From Agromyces mangrovi (GTDB taxonomy: Bacteria; Actinomycetota; Actinomycetes; Actinomycetales; Microbacteriaceae), in contig NZ_AP027737.1 of the NCBI RefSeq assembly GCF_030296695.1, positions 620,001-684,000 of the forward strand: 64,000 nt of DNA, written 5' to 3'. The stretch's first letter is position 1. Every line of letters starts with the position of its first letter. A model generated the notes under the pieces. It did not search any database, was not told the DNA's origin, and worked only from the letters and a program-made list of their open reading frames with translations. Shown here piece by piece: positions 54,084-64,000 of this stretch. Position numbers and translations under genes: made by a program.

Positions 54084-54331
54084 CGATTGGTCTCCGTATG
54101 CTGTGGGCGCGCAGGATCCCTGCGAACGCAAGAGACGATCGTAGGGCCGCACGCTGGGAATCGTCCAAACACGCGCTGGATGGGGAGAACGCGAGCCTTC
54201 CTCAGCGCTCGGGTTCGCATCCCGTGCGGAGCATGGCATACTGGGGCGCGTGTCGATGCCATGGCGGCGTCGACGCATTCCATTCACAACGGATCGTCCG
54301 GCACGTACCTGCCGGTGAAGGAGAAAGAACA

Positions 54332-55432
<1,101 letters not shown>

Positions 55433-55448
55433 CCGACCGAAGCAGACA

Positions 55449-55493
55449 CGGCGAAGCCGGTCGGGCGCCCTCGGGCTCCGGCCGGCTTCGCCG
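55449..55493 (+). terminator. Hairpin terminator after the ABC ATPase gene
   Basis: CGGCGAAGCCGG (55449-55460) pairs with CCGGCTTCGCCG (55482-55493), a 12-bp perfect stem with a 21-base loop that has further self-pairing, followed by TTCTCGT. It lies 17 bp beyond the stop. Confidence 0.85.
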
Positions 55494-55517
55494 TTCTCGT
55501 CCAGTACGGTTGCAGCA

Positions 55518-56834
55518 ATGAGCGCCTCACTCTCCATCACGTCCGCCACGGTCGACCCGGCCCTGCTCGACCTGCCGTGGCACCTGCCGCTCGACGCCTG
55601 GCCGAGCGAGACGATCGCCGCGCTGCCCAAGGGCATCTCCCGGCACCTGGTGCGCTTCGCGCACTTCGGCGGATACGTCGTCGCGGTCAAGGAGACGACG
55701 GCCGAGATGGCGCGCGGCGAGTACGAGATGCTGCGCACCCTGCAGCGGCTCATGGTGCCGTGCGTCGAGCCGGTCGCCGTGATCTCCGGCCGCGTCGACG
55801 ACGAGGGCGAGCCGCTGCGTCCCGTGCTGGTGACCCGGCACCTGCGCTTCTCGCTCCCCTACCGCGCCCTGTTCTCGCAGACGCTGCGCCCCGACACCGC
55901 CACGCGGCTCGTCGACGCGCTCGCCGTGCTGCTCGTGCGCCTGCACATCATCGGGTTCTTCTGGGGCGACGTGTCGCTGTCGAACACGCTGTTCCGCCGC
56001 GACGCGGGCGCGTTCGCGGCGTACCTGGTCGACGCCGAGACCGGCAAGCTGTACGAGGGCGGGCTCTCGAACGGGCAGCGCGAGAACGACCTCGAGATCG
56101 CGCGCGTGAACATCGCGGGCGAGCTGCTCGACCTCGAGGCCGGCGGCCGCGTCGCCGACGAGCTCGACCCCGTGCGCATCTCCGACGGCATCGTGCACGC
56201 CTACCGGAGCCTCTGGACCGAGCTGACGGGCGCCGAGTCGTTCTCGAGCGCCGAGCGCTGGCGCATCAACGAGCGCGTCAACCGCCTGAACGCGCTGGGC
56301 TTCGACATCGAGGAGCTCGCGATCCGCACCGACGACCAGGGCACGACCGTGCGCATCCGACCCAAGGTCGTCGACGCGGGCCACCACCACCGGCGCCTGC
56401 TCCGGCTCACGGGCCTCGACGCGCAGGAGAACCAGGCGCGCCGGCTGCTCAACGACCTCGACAGCTACCGTGCGATGTACGCGCGGCCCGACGCCGACGA
56501 GGAGATGATCGCGCACGAGTGGCTCGTGCGGGTCTTCGAGCCGGTGATCCGATCGATCCCGTCCGACCTGAAGGGCAAGCTGGAGCCGGCGGAGATGTTC
56601 CACCAGCTGCTCGAGCATCGCTGGTTCATGGCCCAGGAGGCGGGGCACGACATCCCGCTCGCCGAGGCGATGTCCTCCTACGTGAACACGATCCTGCGGC
56701 ACCGCCGCGACGAGGCGACCGTGATCGCGCCGCCGACCGAGGCGATCACGATGCCGACGACCATGGTGGGCCAGGCCACCGGTCCGATCTCGACGCTCGA
56801 CGACGACGAGGGCGACTGGCGGTCGCGGGTCTGA
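55518..56834 (+). CDS. DUF4032 protein with kinase-like N-terminal domain
   Basis: A 438-residue protein. The N-terminal 190 residues have a lipopolysaccharide-kinase-like fold: VVAVKETTAEMARGEYEML gives the ATP-lysine and helix-C glutamate, and FFWGDVSLSNTLFRRD the catalytic loop (Asp plus downstream Asn), then AYLVDAETGKLYEGGLSNGQ as the metal-binding aspartate. The C-terminal DUF4032 part includes RINERVNRLNALGFDIEELA and AHEWLVRVFEPVIRSIP. Substrate unknown. It is convergent with rlmB and has its own promoter region after the ABC terminator. Confidence 0.9.
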   Translation: MSASLSITSATVDPALLDLPWHLPLDAWPSETIAALPKGISRHLVRFAHFGGYVVAVKETTAEMARGEYEMLRTLQRLMVPCVEPVAVISGRVDDEGEPLRPVLVTRHLRFSLPYRALFSQTLRPDTATRLVDALAVLLVRLHIIGFFWGDVSLSNTLFRRDAGAFAAYLVDAETGKLYEGGLSNGQRENDLEIARVNIAGELLDLEAGGRVADELDPVRISDGIVHAYRSLWTELTGAESFSSAERWRINERVNRLNALGFDIEELAIRTDDQGTTVRIRPKVVDAGHHHRRLLRLTGLDAQENQARRLLNDLDSYRAMYARPDADEEMIAHEWLVRVFEPVIRSIPSDLKGKLEPAEMFHQLLEHRWFMAQEAGHDIPLAEAMSSYVNTILRHRRDEATVIAPPTEAITMPTTMVGQATGPISTLDDDEGDWRSRV

Positions 56835-56843
56835 AACCGGTGG

Positions 56844-56866
56844 GCGGATGCCCCGGAGGCATCCGC
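56844..56866. terminator. Bidirectional hairpin between DUF4032 and rlmB built from the GGATGCC motif
   Basis: GCGGATGCC (56844-56852), loop CCGGA, GGCATCCGC (56858-56866), a perfect 9-bp stem centred in the 36-bp gap between two convergent stops (56834 and 56871). A plausible shared terminator. Confidence 0.75.
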
Positions 56867-56870
56867 TCGC

Positions 56871-57878
56871 TCAGCCCTCGGCGCGCAGCCGGGCGACCTC
56901 GTAGAGGGTGACGGATGCCGCGATGCCGGCGTTCAGCGACTCGGTCGCCGCGTGGATCGGGATCGAGACGATCGCGTCGCAGGTCTCGGTGACCAGGCGC
57001 GAGAGCCCCTTGCCCTCGCTGCCGACGACCACGACGATGGGCCGGTCGGCGAACGAGAGGCCGGGCAGGCTCACGTCGCCGCCGCCGTCGAGGCCGAGCA
57101 CGAAGACCCCGCGCTCCTTGAGCGCCTTGAGCGTCTGGGTGAGGTTCGAGGCCATCGCTACGGGCACGCGCGCGGCGGCGCCGGCCGAGGTCTTCCACGC
57201 CGACGCGGTGACGCCCACCGAGCGACGCTGCGGCACGATCACGCCCTGCCCGCCGAACGCGGCCGTCGACCGGATGATCGCACCCAGGTTGCGCGGATCG
57301 GTGATGCCGTCGAGCGCCACGAGCAGCGGGAGCTCGTCCCGCTCGAGCAGCTCGTCGAGCAGCTCGATCGGGTGCGCGTACTCGTAGGGCGGCACCTTGA
57401 GCGCGAGGCCCTGGTGCACGCCGCCCTCGCCCGCGAGCCGGTCGAGCTCGGGGCGCATGACCTCCATGACCGGGATGCCGCGGTTGGTCGCGACCTTGAG
57501 CGCCTCGCGCACGCGGTCGTCCATCTCGACGCGCGCGGCGACGTAGAGCGTCGAGGCCGGGATCTTCGCGCGCAGCGCCTCCACCACGGCGTTGCGGCCG
57601 GTCACGATCTCCGACTCGTCGCCCGACTTCGAACGCCGCGAGGCACCGGACGCGCCGCGGGGCGCGCCCTTCTGGCCGCCCTGGCCGCCCTGCTTCGCGG
57701 CGCGCCGCTCGGCCTGCACCTTGCGCTTGTGGGCCGGGTGGTACTCCCGGTCCTCCGCCTTGGGCGTCGGGCCCTTGCCCTCGAGCGCCTTGCGCCCGTG
57801 CCCGCCGGTGCCGGTCGTGGCGCCCTTGCCCTTCTTGCGCACGGCTCCCGCACGCGACTTGCCGCTGCTGCCCTTCAT
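56871..57878 (-). CDS. rlmB: 23S rRNA (guanosine-2'-O)-methyltransferase RlmB
   Basis: A 335-residue SpoU/TrmH (SPOUT) methyltransferase modifying G2251 of 23S rRNA. A basic disordered start (about 1-90, Lys/Gly/Arg-rich) precedes the L30e-like substrate domain ([19 protein letters not shown]). The SPOUT knot follows: [20 protein letters not shown] (motif 1), [17 protein letters not shown] (motif 2) and [20 protein letters not shown] (motif 3). The ATG overlaps the cysS stop by 4 bp. End of the ispDF-cysS-rlmB operon. Confidence 0.95.
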   Translation of the reverse strand: MKGSSGKSRAGAVRKKGKGATTGTGGHGRKALEGKGPTPKAEDREYHPAHKRKVQAERRAAKQGGQGGQKGAPRGASGASRRSKSGDESEIVTGRNAVVEALRAKIPASTLYVAARVEMDDRVREALKVATNRGIPVMEVMRPELDRLAGEGGVHQGLALKVPPYEYAHPIELLDELLERDELPLLVALDGITDPRNLGAIIRSTAAFGGQGVIVPQRRSVGVTASAWKTSAGAAARVPVAMASNLTQTLKALKERGVFVLGLDGGGDVSLPGLSFADRPIVVVVGSEGKGLSRLVTETCDAIVSIPIHAATESLNAGIAASVTLYEVARLRAEG

Positions 57879-59296
57879 GTGCCGAGACTCCAATGCGTTC
57901 CGTGGGCCGTGTCCTCGAGGGTGATGCCGGCGCCGGTGAGCTCGGCGCGGATGCGGTCGGCCTCACCGTAGTCCTTCGCCTCGCGCGCCGCCTGCCGGTC
58001 GTCGAGGAGTCGGGTGACCAGCGCGTCCAGGGCGCCGACCGCAGCCGACTCGTCCTGTCCCCGCCGGTATGCGGGGTCGCGCGGGTCGATGCCGAGCACC
58101 TCGGCCATCGCGCGCACCTCGGCGTGGGCGCGCGCCGCCGCCGGCAGGTCGGCCGAGTCGAGCGCCTGGTTGCCCGCGCGCACCGTCTCGTGCAGCACGG
58201 CGAGCGCCTGCGGCACGCCGAGGTCGTCGTCCATCGCCTCCCCGAACGCGTCGGGCACGACCTCTGCCGCGGTGCCGGCGAACCGGGTGCCCGCGAGCCG
58301 GCGTTCCGCCCGCTCGAGGAAGCCGGTGATGCGCTCGAGCGCGGCCTCGGCCTCGCCGATCGACGCGGGCGAGTAGTCGAGGGTCGAGCGGTAGTGCGCC
58401 TGGCCGAGCAGGTACCGTACGACGAGCGGCCGCGCACGACCGAGGAGGTCGGCCGCGTAGACCGAGTTGCCGAGCGACTTCGACATCTTCTGGCCCGAGA
58501 CGTTCACGAGCCCGTTGTGCACCCAGTACTCGGCGAACTCGTCGCCCGCCGCGGTCGACTGGGCGAGTTCGTTCTCGTGGTGCGGGAAGCGCAGGTCGAG
58601 CCCGCCGCCGTGGATGTCGAAGTGCTCGCCGAGGTAGCGCCTGGACATCGCGGAGCACTCGATGTGCCAGCCGGGGCGCCCCGCGCCCCACGGCGACTCC
58701 CAGGAGGCATCCGCCGGCTCCTCGGGCTTGTGCCCCTTCCACAGGGCGAAGTCGCGCTCGTCGCGCTTGCCGCGCGGGTCCGCGTCGGCGGCCGCCTCCA
58801 TGTGGTCGCGGCTCTGGCGGGTGAGCGCGCCGTACGCCGGCCACGACGACGTGTCGAAGTAGACGTCGCCCGAGCCGTCGGGCGCGGGGTACGCGTGGCC
58901 GCGGTCGACGAGCCGCGCGATGATGTCCACCATCTGCGTGACGCTCGCGGTCGCGCGCGGCTCGTACGTCGGCGCGAGGATGCCGAGGCGCTGGTACGCG
59001 GCGGTGAACTCGAGCTCGTACCGGTACGCCAGCGCCCACCAGCGCTCGTCGGACTCGGACGCGTTGACGAGGATCTTGTCGTCGATGTCGGTCACGTTGC
59101 GCACGAAGGTGACGTCGAAGCCGCGGTACCCGAGCCAGCGGCGCAGCAGGTCGTAGACGAGCGCGCTGCGCAGGTGGCCGATGTGCGGGCTCGACTGCAC
59201 GGTCGGACCGCAGACGTACATGCCCACGTGCCCCTCGCGCAGCGGCGTGAAGTCGCGCAGCGACTGTGCCTTCGAGTCGTAGATGCGCAGTGTCAC
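57875..59296 (-). CDS. cysS: Cysteinyl-tRNA synthetase
   Basis: A 473-residue class I synthetase. [20 protein letters not shown] has the zinc cysteine and HIGH motif, [10 protein letters not shown] follows, [20 protein letters not shown] and [11 protein letters not shown] carry the remaining zinc ligands, and [11 protein letters not shown] is KMSKS. The C-terminal DALR and anticodon domains are present. It is not the mycothiol MshC paralogue, because full anticodon domains and the cysS operon context are present. Middle gene of ispDF-cysS-rlmB. Confidence 0.97.
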   Translation of the reverse strand: MTLRIYDSKAQSLRDFTPLREGHVGMYVCGPTVQSSPHIGHLRSALVYDLLRRWLGYRGFDVTFVRNVTDIDDKILVNASESDERWWALAYRYELEFTAAYQRLGILAPTYEPRATASVTQMVDIIARLVDRGHAYPAPDGSGDVYFDTSSWPAYGALTRQSRDHMEAAADADPRGKRDERDFALWKGHKPEEPADASWESPWGAGRPGWHIECSAMSRRYLGEHFDIHGGGLDLRFPHHENELAQSTAAGDEFAEYWVHNGLVNVSGQKMSKSLGNSVYAADLLGRARPLVVRYLLGQAHYRSTLDYSPASIGEAEAALERITGFLERAERRLAGTRFAGTAAEVVPDAFGEAMDDDLGVPQALAVLHETVRAGNQALDSADLPAAARAHAEVRAMAEVLGIDPRDPAYRRGQDESAAVGALDALVTRLLDDRQAAREAKDYGEADRIRAELTGAGITLEDTAHGTHWSLGT

Positions 59297-59326
59297 GCCA
59301 GCAAGCCTACCGGCGGGGGCCGGCGC

Positions 59327-60493
59327 TCACCGTGGCATGACGAGCGCGGTCGCGATCGCCGCGACGCCCTCGCCGCGGCCCGTGAACCCGAGGCCGTCGG
59401 TGGTGGTCGCCGACACGCTCACGGGCGCGCCGACCGCGTCCGACAGCACGCCCTCCGCCTCGGCACGGCGCGGCGCGAGCTTCGGCCGGTTGCCCACGAC
59501 CTGCACCGAGACGTTCGCGACCCGCCAGCCGGCCGCGTCGAGTCGGCGCACCGTCTCGGCGAGGAACACCGTGCCGTGCGCCCCCGCGAGCCGCGGGTCG
59601 TCGGTGCCGAACATGCCGCCGATGTCGCCGAGGCCCGCCGCCGAGAGCAGCGCGTCGCAGATCGCGTGGGCAGCGGCGTCGCCGTCGCTGTGCCCGGAGA
59701 GGCCCCGCGCCCCCGGCCAGTGCAGGCCCGCCAGCCAGAGTTCGTCGGAGTCGTCGCCGAACGCGTGCACGTCGACCCCCTGGCCCACGCGCGCCGCCGG
59801 GGCCGTCGGGGCGACGAGCTGCTCGGCCCGGCGCAGGTCGGCCGGCACGGTGATCTTGAACGACCGCGCGTCGCCCGGCACGACCTCCACCTCGAGACCG
59901 GCGGATGCCACGAGGGCGGCGTCGTCGGTGTGCTCGTCCCTCGCGTCGGCGTAGGCGCGCTCGAGCGGCTCGCGCGGGAACCCCTGCGGCGTCTGCACGG
60001 CGGCGAGCTCGGACCGGTCGACGGTCTCGAGCACGCTGCGGCCCTCGACCCGCTTGATCGTGTCGATCACGTCGAGCACGGGGATCACGCCGCAGTCGCG
60101 CGCGCGGACGGCCGCGACGACCTCGTCGAACACGGCGCTCGGCGTGAACGGCCGGGCCGCGTCGTGCACGAGTACGGTGTCGACGGCGGCGGGGAGCGCA
60201 GCGATGCCGGCCGCGACCGAGACCTGCCGCGAGGGTCCGCCGGCGACCACCCTGGCGGGGAGTGCGTCGCCGAGCACGCCAGCGCAGATGTCGCGCGCGC
60301 GGTCGACGCGCGTCTCCGGCGCCACCACGACCACGTGGGCGCGCTCGGTCATTCCCAGCACGGAATGGAGCGCCCGCCCGAGGATCGTGCCGGAACCGAG
60401 CGGCACGAACGCCTTCGGCTCGTCGGCACCCAGGCGGGTGCCGCTGCCCGCGGCGACGACGATGACTCCGACGGTGGCGGTGCGCGCGTTCAC
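59327..60493 (-). CDS. ispDF: Bifunctional IspD/IspF (MEP pathway)
   Basis: A 388-residue fusion. Residues 1-225 are IspD (CDP-ME synthase): [39 protein letters not shown] and [20 protein letters not shown]. Residues about 230-388 are IspF (cyclodiphosphate synthase): [20 protein letters not shown] with Asp-x-His zinc ligands, [19 protein letters not shown] and [20 protein letters not shown]. Together they supply two steps of isoprenoid precursor synthesis. Start GTG 60493. The carD gene that often precedes this operon in actinobacteria is absent; a divergent membrane-protein gene is there instead. Confidence 0.97.
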   Translation of the reverse strand: MNARTATVGVIVVAAGSGTRLGADEPKAFVPLGSGTILGRALHSVLGMTERAHVVVVAPETRVDRARDICAGVLGDALPARVVAGGPSRQVSVAAGIAALPAAVDTVLVHDAARPFTPSAVFDEVVAAVRARDCGVIPVLDVIDTIKRVEGRSVLETVDRSELAAVQTPQGFPREPLERAYADARDEHTDDAALVASAGLEVEVVPGDARSFKITVPADLRRAEQLVAPTAPAARVGQGVDVHAFGDDSDELWLAGLHWPGARGLSGHSDGDAAAHAICDALLSAAGLGDIGGMFGTDDPRLAGAHGTVFLAETVRRLDAAGWRVANVSVQVVGNRPKLAPRRAEAEGVLSDAVGAPVSVSATTTDGLGFTGRGEGVAAIATALVMPR

Positions 60494-60664
60494 GAGTCGA
60501 GGGTATCGCCCGCCGCGGCGGCGGAACGCACCCGCGTCGCGTGATGCCGCGCCCGCGAACCGGGCTCCGCTCCCGACCCCGCGGGACGCGGCGCGCGCCA
60601 GCATCGCGATACGGGCATCGCCGCCGGCACCCCGCCGCGGCACCCGCCTCCGAGAGGACCCGCC

Positions 60665-61243
60665 ATGTCGATCCGTTCCGCCGCAGCACCCGCCCCGTCC
60701 GTGCCGACCGGACCCGTACCGCTCGCGCACGGCGGGCGCCGCACGACCGCGCGCGTCGCGAGCTGGGCCGCCGTCGCGGCGTACCTGGCGCAGTTCGGCG
60801 TCGGCGCCGCCGCGTTCGCGGCCGGTGTCGACACCGGCGATCACTCGCAGGGCCTCGGCGTCGCATCCGAGGCGCTCGGCGGGTTCGCCTTCCTCGCCGC
60901 AGCCGTCGCGCTCGCCGCCCTCGCACCCCGCGGAGTCCGGCTCGCCGCCTGGATCCCCGCGATCGTCGGTCTCGGCGCGTCGGGCGCGACGATGATCTGG
61001 GTCGTCTGGTCCCGGTTCGAGCCGCCGTTCGAGCTGTTCCTCGCGGAGGTGGCGCTGAGCGCCCTCGGCCTCATCGCGGTGGGCGTGCTCGGTGCGATCC
61101 GGCGGTCGGTCTGGCCGTGGTGGGTCGGCGTCGCAGTCGCCCTGATCATCCCGATCATGTTCCTGGTGCCGGTGAACTCGCTCCCGCTCGCGGCTGTCTG
61201 GGTCGCCGTGGCGCTCACGGCACGTCCCGCCACTCGGTCCTGA
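60665..61243 (+). CDS. Membrane protein of unknown function
   Basis: A 192-residue protein with about six hydrophobic helices after a 30-residue cytoplasmic start (helices near 31-52, 66-86, 93-115, 122-142, 148-165 and 170-186). [20 protein letters not shown] and [20 protein letters not shown] are distinctive, but no family is recognised. The gene precedes the NarL-type sensor kinase by 32 bp on the same strand and may be a transported-signal partner; this is inference from position. Confidence 0.7.
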   Translation: MSIRSAAAPAPSVPTGPVPLAHGGRRTTARVASWAAVAAYLAQFGVGAAAFAAGVDTGDHSQGLGVASEALGGFAFLAAAVALAALAPRGVRLAAWIPAIVGLGASGATMIWVVWSRFEPPFELFLAEVALSALGLIAVGVLGAIRRSVWPWWVGVAVALIIPIMFLVPVNSLPLAAVWVAVALTARPATRS

Positions 61244-61275
61244 TCGGCCGGTCCGCCCGCGGATACACTGCAGCC

Positions 61276-63410
61276 ATGGCACCGGGCCCGGTGGGGCGCT
61301 TGCGGCTCGCCACGCATCGGGTCGCGATCCCGCTCGTGGCGGCCTCCGCCGTGGCGGCAGGGGTGCTGGTGCTGGTGTCGGTGCCCGCCGCATGGCGCCT
61401 GCGCACCGAGTGCGGTGGCGATGCGTGCGGGGTCGGGGCGATCGACGCCGCGGCGGCCGAGCGCCTCGCGCAGCTCGGGCTCACCGTCGACGCCTATGCG
61501 GCGACCGGCCTCGCCATGCTGCTGATCGTCACCGGCGCATGCCTCGCGGTCGCGCTGCTGCTGGTGCGCGGTGCCGCCGCGGCCCCGCGCCGCCGCGGCG
61601 CCCTGCTCGCCGCGCTCGCCCTCACCGCCATCGCCGTCGCGTTCCCGCAGGTCGTGCCCGCACTCGTCGCCGAGCACCCGGGCCTCGAGTGGCTCGGCAT
61701 CGTGTCCGACGGGTCGATCCTGCTGCTGGTCTGGTGGATCGCCGGGTTCCCGGACGGCACGGTGGGCGGCCGGCTCGCCGGTGCGCTGGTCGCCGTCGCG
61801 GGCGCCTGGGTCGTGCTGGTGCCGGTCACGGCGGGCAGTGCGGCGAACGTGCTCGTCGTCGTGGGCGGCTCCGCCGTCGTCGCCGCGCTCGCCGTGGCGA
61901 CCATCGTCCGCCAGCTGGTGCGCGGCGACGAGGCGAGCCGGCGGCTCGCGCGCGGCACCTACGGGGCGTGCGGCGCGGCCCTGCTCGCACTCGCGGTCGC
62001 CGCTGCACTGCAGGCCGCGGGCCTCGCCCCCACGGGCAGCGGCGCCGACCTCGTCGTCCAGGTCGTGCTCGTCGCGGCGTTCGCCGCCGTCCCGGTCGCC
62101 GTCGCCTCGGCCGTGCTGCGCCGCGGGCTCTGGGGCTCGGCCGCCCCCGTCGCTCGCGTCGTCGCGGCGACCGCGGTCGCGCTCGCCGCGGTCGCCGCGT
62201 TCGTCCTCGGCGCCGCACTGCTGGGGGCCGCCGGCGCAGAACCGGCGGTCGCTCTCACCGTACCGGCGGCACTTCTCGCGGTCGTGCTGCCCGCGCTCGA
62301 CCGCATCGCGCTGCGCGCGGCCCGGCGCATGCTGACCGGGAGCGACTCCGATCGTCGTCGGGCGCTCGCGCAGCTGAGCTCGGGGCTCGCACTCGCGGCG
62401 TCGACCTCGCTCGCCCCCGACGCCGTCTCCTCCGCCCTGCGCGACGCGACGGGCGCCGACCGGGCCGAGATCCTGGTCGGCGAGGACTCGGGCGAGGACT
62501 CGGGCGGCGCCCTCGGCGCGGGCACCACGCTGCCGCTCGTGCACGACGGCCGCCGCGAGGGACTGCTGGTGCTGTACACGGCCGACCGCGGGGACCCGCT
62601 CGACCCGCCGCTGCTCGCCGCCCTCGAGCCGGTGCGCGCCCACCTCGCTGCGGCGCTGCACGGTCACCGTCTCGCCCGCGAGCTCGAGGCGTCACGACGG
62701 GCACTGCTCACCGCGCGCGAGGACGAGCGCCGCAGGGTGCGCGACGACCTGCACGACGAGCTCGGCCCGACGTTGGCCGCCGCGTCCATGACGCTGGGCG
62801 CGGCCGCGAGGAGGCCGTGCGCGATCCGGGCGCCGCGTCCCGACTCGTCGGCGATGCGCAGGCGCAGCTCGCGGCGGCGACCGACGACGTCCGGAGGATC
62901 GTGCGCGGGCTCCGCCCGCCCGCGCTCGACGACGTCGGGCTCGCCGGTGCCATCCGCGCATACGCCGAAGCGGCGACCGGCACGATGCGGGTCGCGATCG
63001 CGTCGGACGCACTCGACGGGCTCCCGGCGGCGACCGAGGCGGCCGCCTACGCGATCGCGATGGAGGCGATCACGAACGCGGTGCGCCACTCGGGAGCGAC
63101 ACGATGCGATGTCGCGCTCCGGCGCGGAAGCGACGACCTGGTGCTCCGGATCGAGGACGACGGGCGCGGCACCGACGAGCGCGGCGCCGACCGGCGCGGC
63201 ACCGACGGGCGCGGCACCGACGAGCGCGGCACCGACGATACGACGGCCGGACTCGGCATCGCGTCCATGCAGCGCAGGGCGCGAGAGCTCGGCGGCGTCG
63301 TCCTCGTCGAGCACGCACCGACCGGCACCACGGTCGTGGCCCGGCTCCCGATCGCAGCCGGAGTCGCGGCGCCGGAGCCGGCGTCGTCGACCGAGACGGC
63401 CCGCACATGA
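61276..63410 (+). CDS. NarL-type sensor histidine kinase, with an apparent -1 frameshift
   Basis: A membrane kinase of the HisKA_3 type. An N-terminal region of about 350 residues has 8-10 hydrophobic helices, a GAF-like region follows (about 370-460), and the phospho-acceptor helix [20 protein letters not shown] carries His493. After GAAA the frame fails; the homologous sequence continues one frame over as [20 protein letters not shown], then [21 protein letters not shown]-box [13 protein letters not shown], and [16 protein letters not shown] to 63410. One missing C near 62803-62808 explains it. The ATP lid holds five copies of a pentapeptide repeat (63164-63238). It overlaps the response regulator gene by 4 bp. 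Confidence 0.9.
63164..63238 (+). repeat. Five 15-bp tandem repeats in the kinase ATP-lid region
   Basis: Five consecutive copies of a unit like GCGCGGCACCGACGA (a few point differences), encoding repeated Arg-Gly-Thr-Asp-Glu-type pentapeptides between the G1 box (EDDGRG) and the G2 box (GLGIAS) of the kinase ATPase domain. Confidence 0.9.
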
Positions 63411-64000
63411 GCGAGACGATCCGCGTCGCCATCGCCGACGACCACGCGCTGTTCCGCCGCGGTGTGCGGGCGATGCTCACCTCGGTGGACGGCATCGAGG
63501 TGGTCGCGGAGGCCGCAGACGGCGACGACGCCGTCCGCATCGCGGTCGTGGACGCACCCGACGTGCTGCTCCTGGACATCCGGATGCCCCGCCGCGGCGG
63601 CATCGACGCGATCCGCGACATCCGCTCGCGGGCGCCCGGTGTTCGCATCGTGATGCTCACGATGCTCGATGCCGACGAGGCCGTCGCCGCAGCCCTCCGG
63701 GATGGGGCGACCGGGTTCGTGTTGAAGGGCGCCGACCCCGATGAACTCGTGCGGGTCGTGCGTGCCGCCGCGCGCGGCGAACTCCTGTTCGGGGCGAGTA
63801 TCGCCGAGCGCGCGGCGAGCCTGCTGCGACCGGCGTCCGGTCCGTGGCGTCCGCCCCTGCCGCAACTGCGGGAGCGCGAGCGCGAGGTGCTCGACCTCGT
63901 CGCCGCGGGCCTGCCGCCGTCGGAGGTCGCCCGCCGCCTGCACGTGAGCGTGAAGACGGTCAGGAACGTGCTCGCCGCCGTTCCCGCGCGCCTCGGCGTG
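63407..64000 (+). CDS. NarL/FixJ-family response regulator, cut by the window end
   Basis: 198 residues are visible. The receiver domain runs from about 4 to 120: Asp11-Asp12 pocket in VAIADDHALFRRG, phosphoacceptor Asp57 in VLLLDIRMPRRGG, switch region IVMLTMLDADEAV and lysine in FVLKGADPDEL. The C-terminal LuxR-type helix-turn-helix shows LREREREVLDLVAAGLPPSE and VARRLHVSVKTVRNVLAAV; the end lies outside the window. Its ATG overlaps the kinase stop (ATGA), giving a coupled pair. Confidence 0.95.
   Translation, partial: MSETIRVAIADDHALFRRGVRAMLTSVDGIEVVAEAADGDDAVRIAVVDAPDVLLLDIRMPRRGGIDAIRDIRSRAPGVRIVMLTMLDADEAVAAALRDGATGFVLKGADPDELVRVVRAAARGELLFGASIAERAASLLRPASGPWRPPLPQLREREREVLDLVAAGLPPSEVARRLHVSVKTVRNVLAAVPARLGV

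Noticed and set aside
60541..63744. A single 1067-codon protein on the plus strand
   Set aside because: Its middle equals the first part of the sensor kinase, but the ends are out-of-frame readings of neighbours and of the kinase after the frameshift.

Overview
The window comes from the chromosome of a high-GC actinobacterium, most likely a member of the Microbacteriaceae (Agromyces-like; the genus is a guess). Supporting signs are strong G/C third-position codon use, many GTG starts, DUF2530, DUF3027, DUF3263 and DUF4032 neighbourhoods typical of this family, and a DtxR/IdeR with actinobacterial metal ligands. I see no phage, insertion sequence or CRISPR array. The heptamer GGATGCC (reverse complement GGCATCC) occurs unusually often.

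Layout. 1-2.1 kb: the end of a persulfide operon (CoA-disulfide reductase/rhodanese fusion, rhodanese, CsoR/CstR-type sensor). 2.2-3.9 kb: alanine dehydrogenase divergent from an Lrp/AsnC regulator. 4-11.2 kb: small conserved proteins, a CDF-like transporter, membrane proteins, a two-domain MarR-like regulator, a SemiSWEET-like protein, a TPR-LuxR regulator and a Tat-exported protein beside tRNA-Arg(CCT). 11.7-17.3 kb: a lactonase-family propeller, two cell-wall hydrolases (CHAP and NlpC/P60) sharing one membrane-anchor module, an HNH nuclease and DtxR. 17.4-24.1 kb: serC, DUF2530, DUF3027, a cold-shock-domain protein, a helicase-associated protein and XPB helicase. 24.1-29.6 kb: a RibD-like reductase, folP, a ferredoxin-reductase-like protein and an OmpR-type two-component system. 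29.7-31.2 kb: WXG100 and lipoprotein genes.

31.3-47.8 kb is the main accessory block, a near-complete purine catabolic island. It encodes a guanine/8-oxoguanine deaminase, uricase, a three-gene xanthine dehydrogenase system with XdhC, allantoinase, a guanine-deaminase-like enzyme, UraH, UraD, a MobA/MocA-like cofactor enzyme, an RpiR regulator, allantoate amidohydrolase, a PucG-type aminotransferase, an amidase and a formamidase-family protein. Together they would take guanine through xanthine, urate, allantoin and allantoate to ureidoglycine, then to oxalurate plus glycine, releasing ammonia. No purine permease is present.

47.8-60.5 kb is housekeeping: groEL behind two CIRCE operators, cspA, LytR_C, DUF3263, msrB, tRNA-Thr(TGT), a DsbA-like protein, a sugar-ABC ATPase, DUF4032, rlmB, cysS and fused ispDF. 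The window ends with a NarL-type two-component pair.

Four otherwise good genes (CoADR, serC, the lipoprotein and the NarL-type kinase) each carry one -1 frameshift in a short G/C run. This looks more like residual sequencing error than four pseudogenes.
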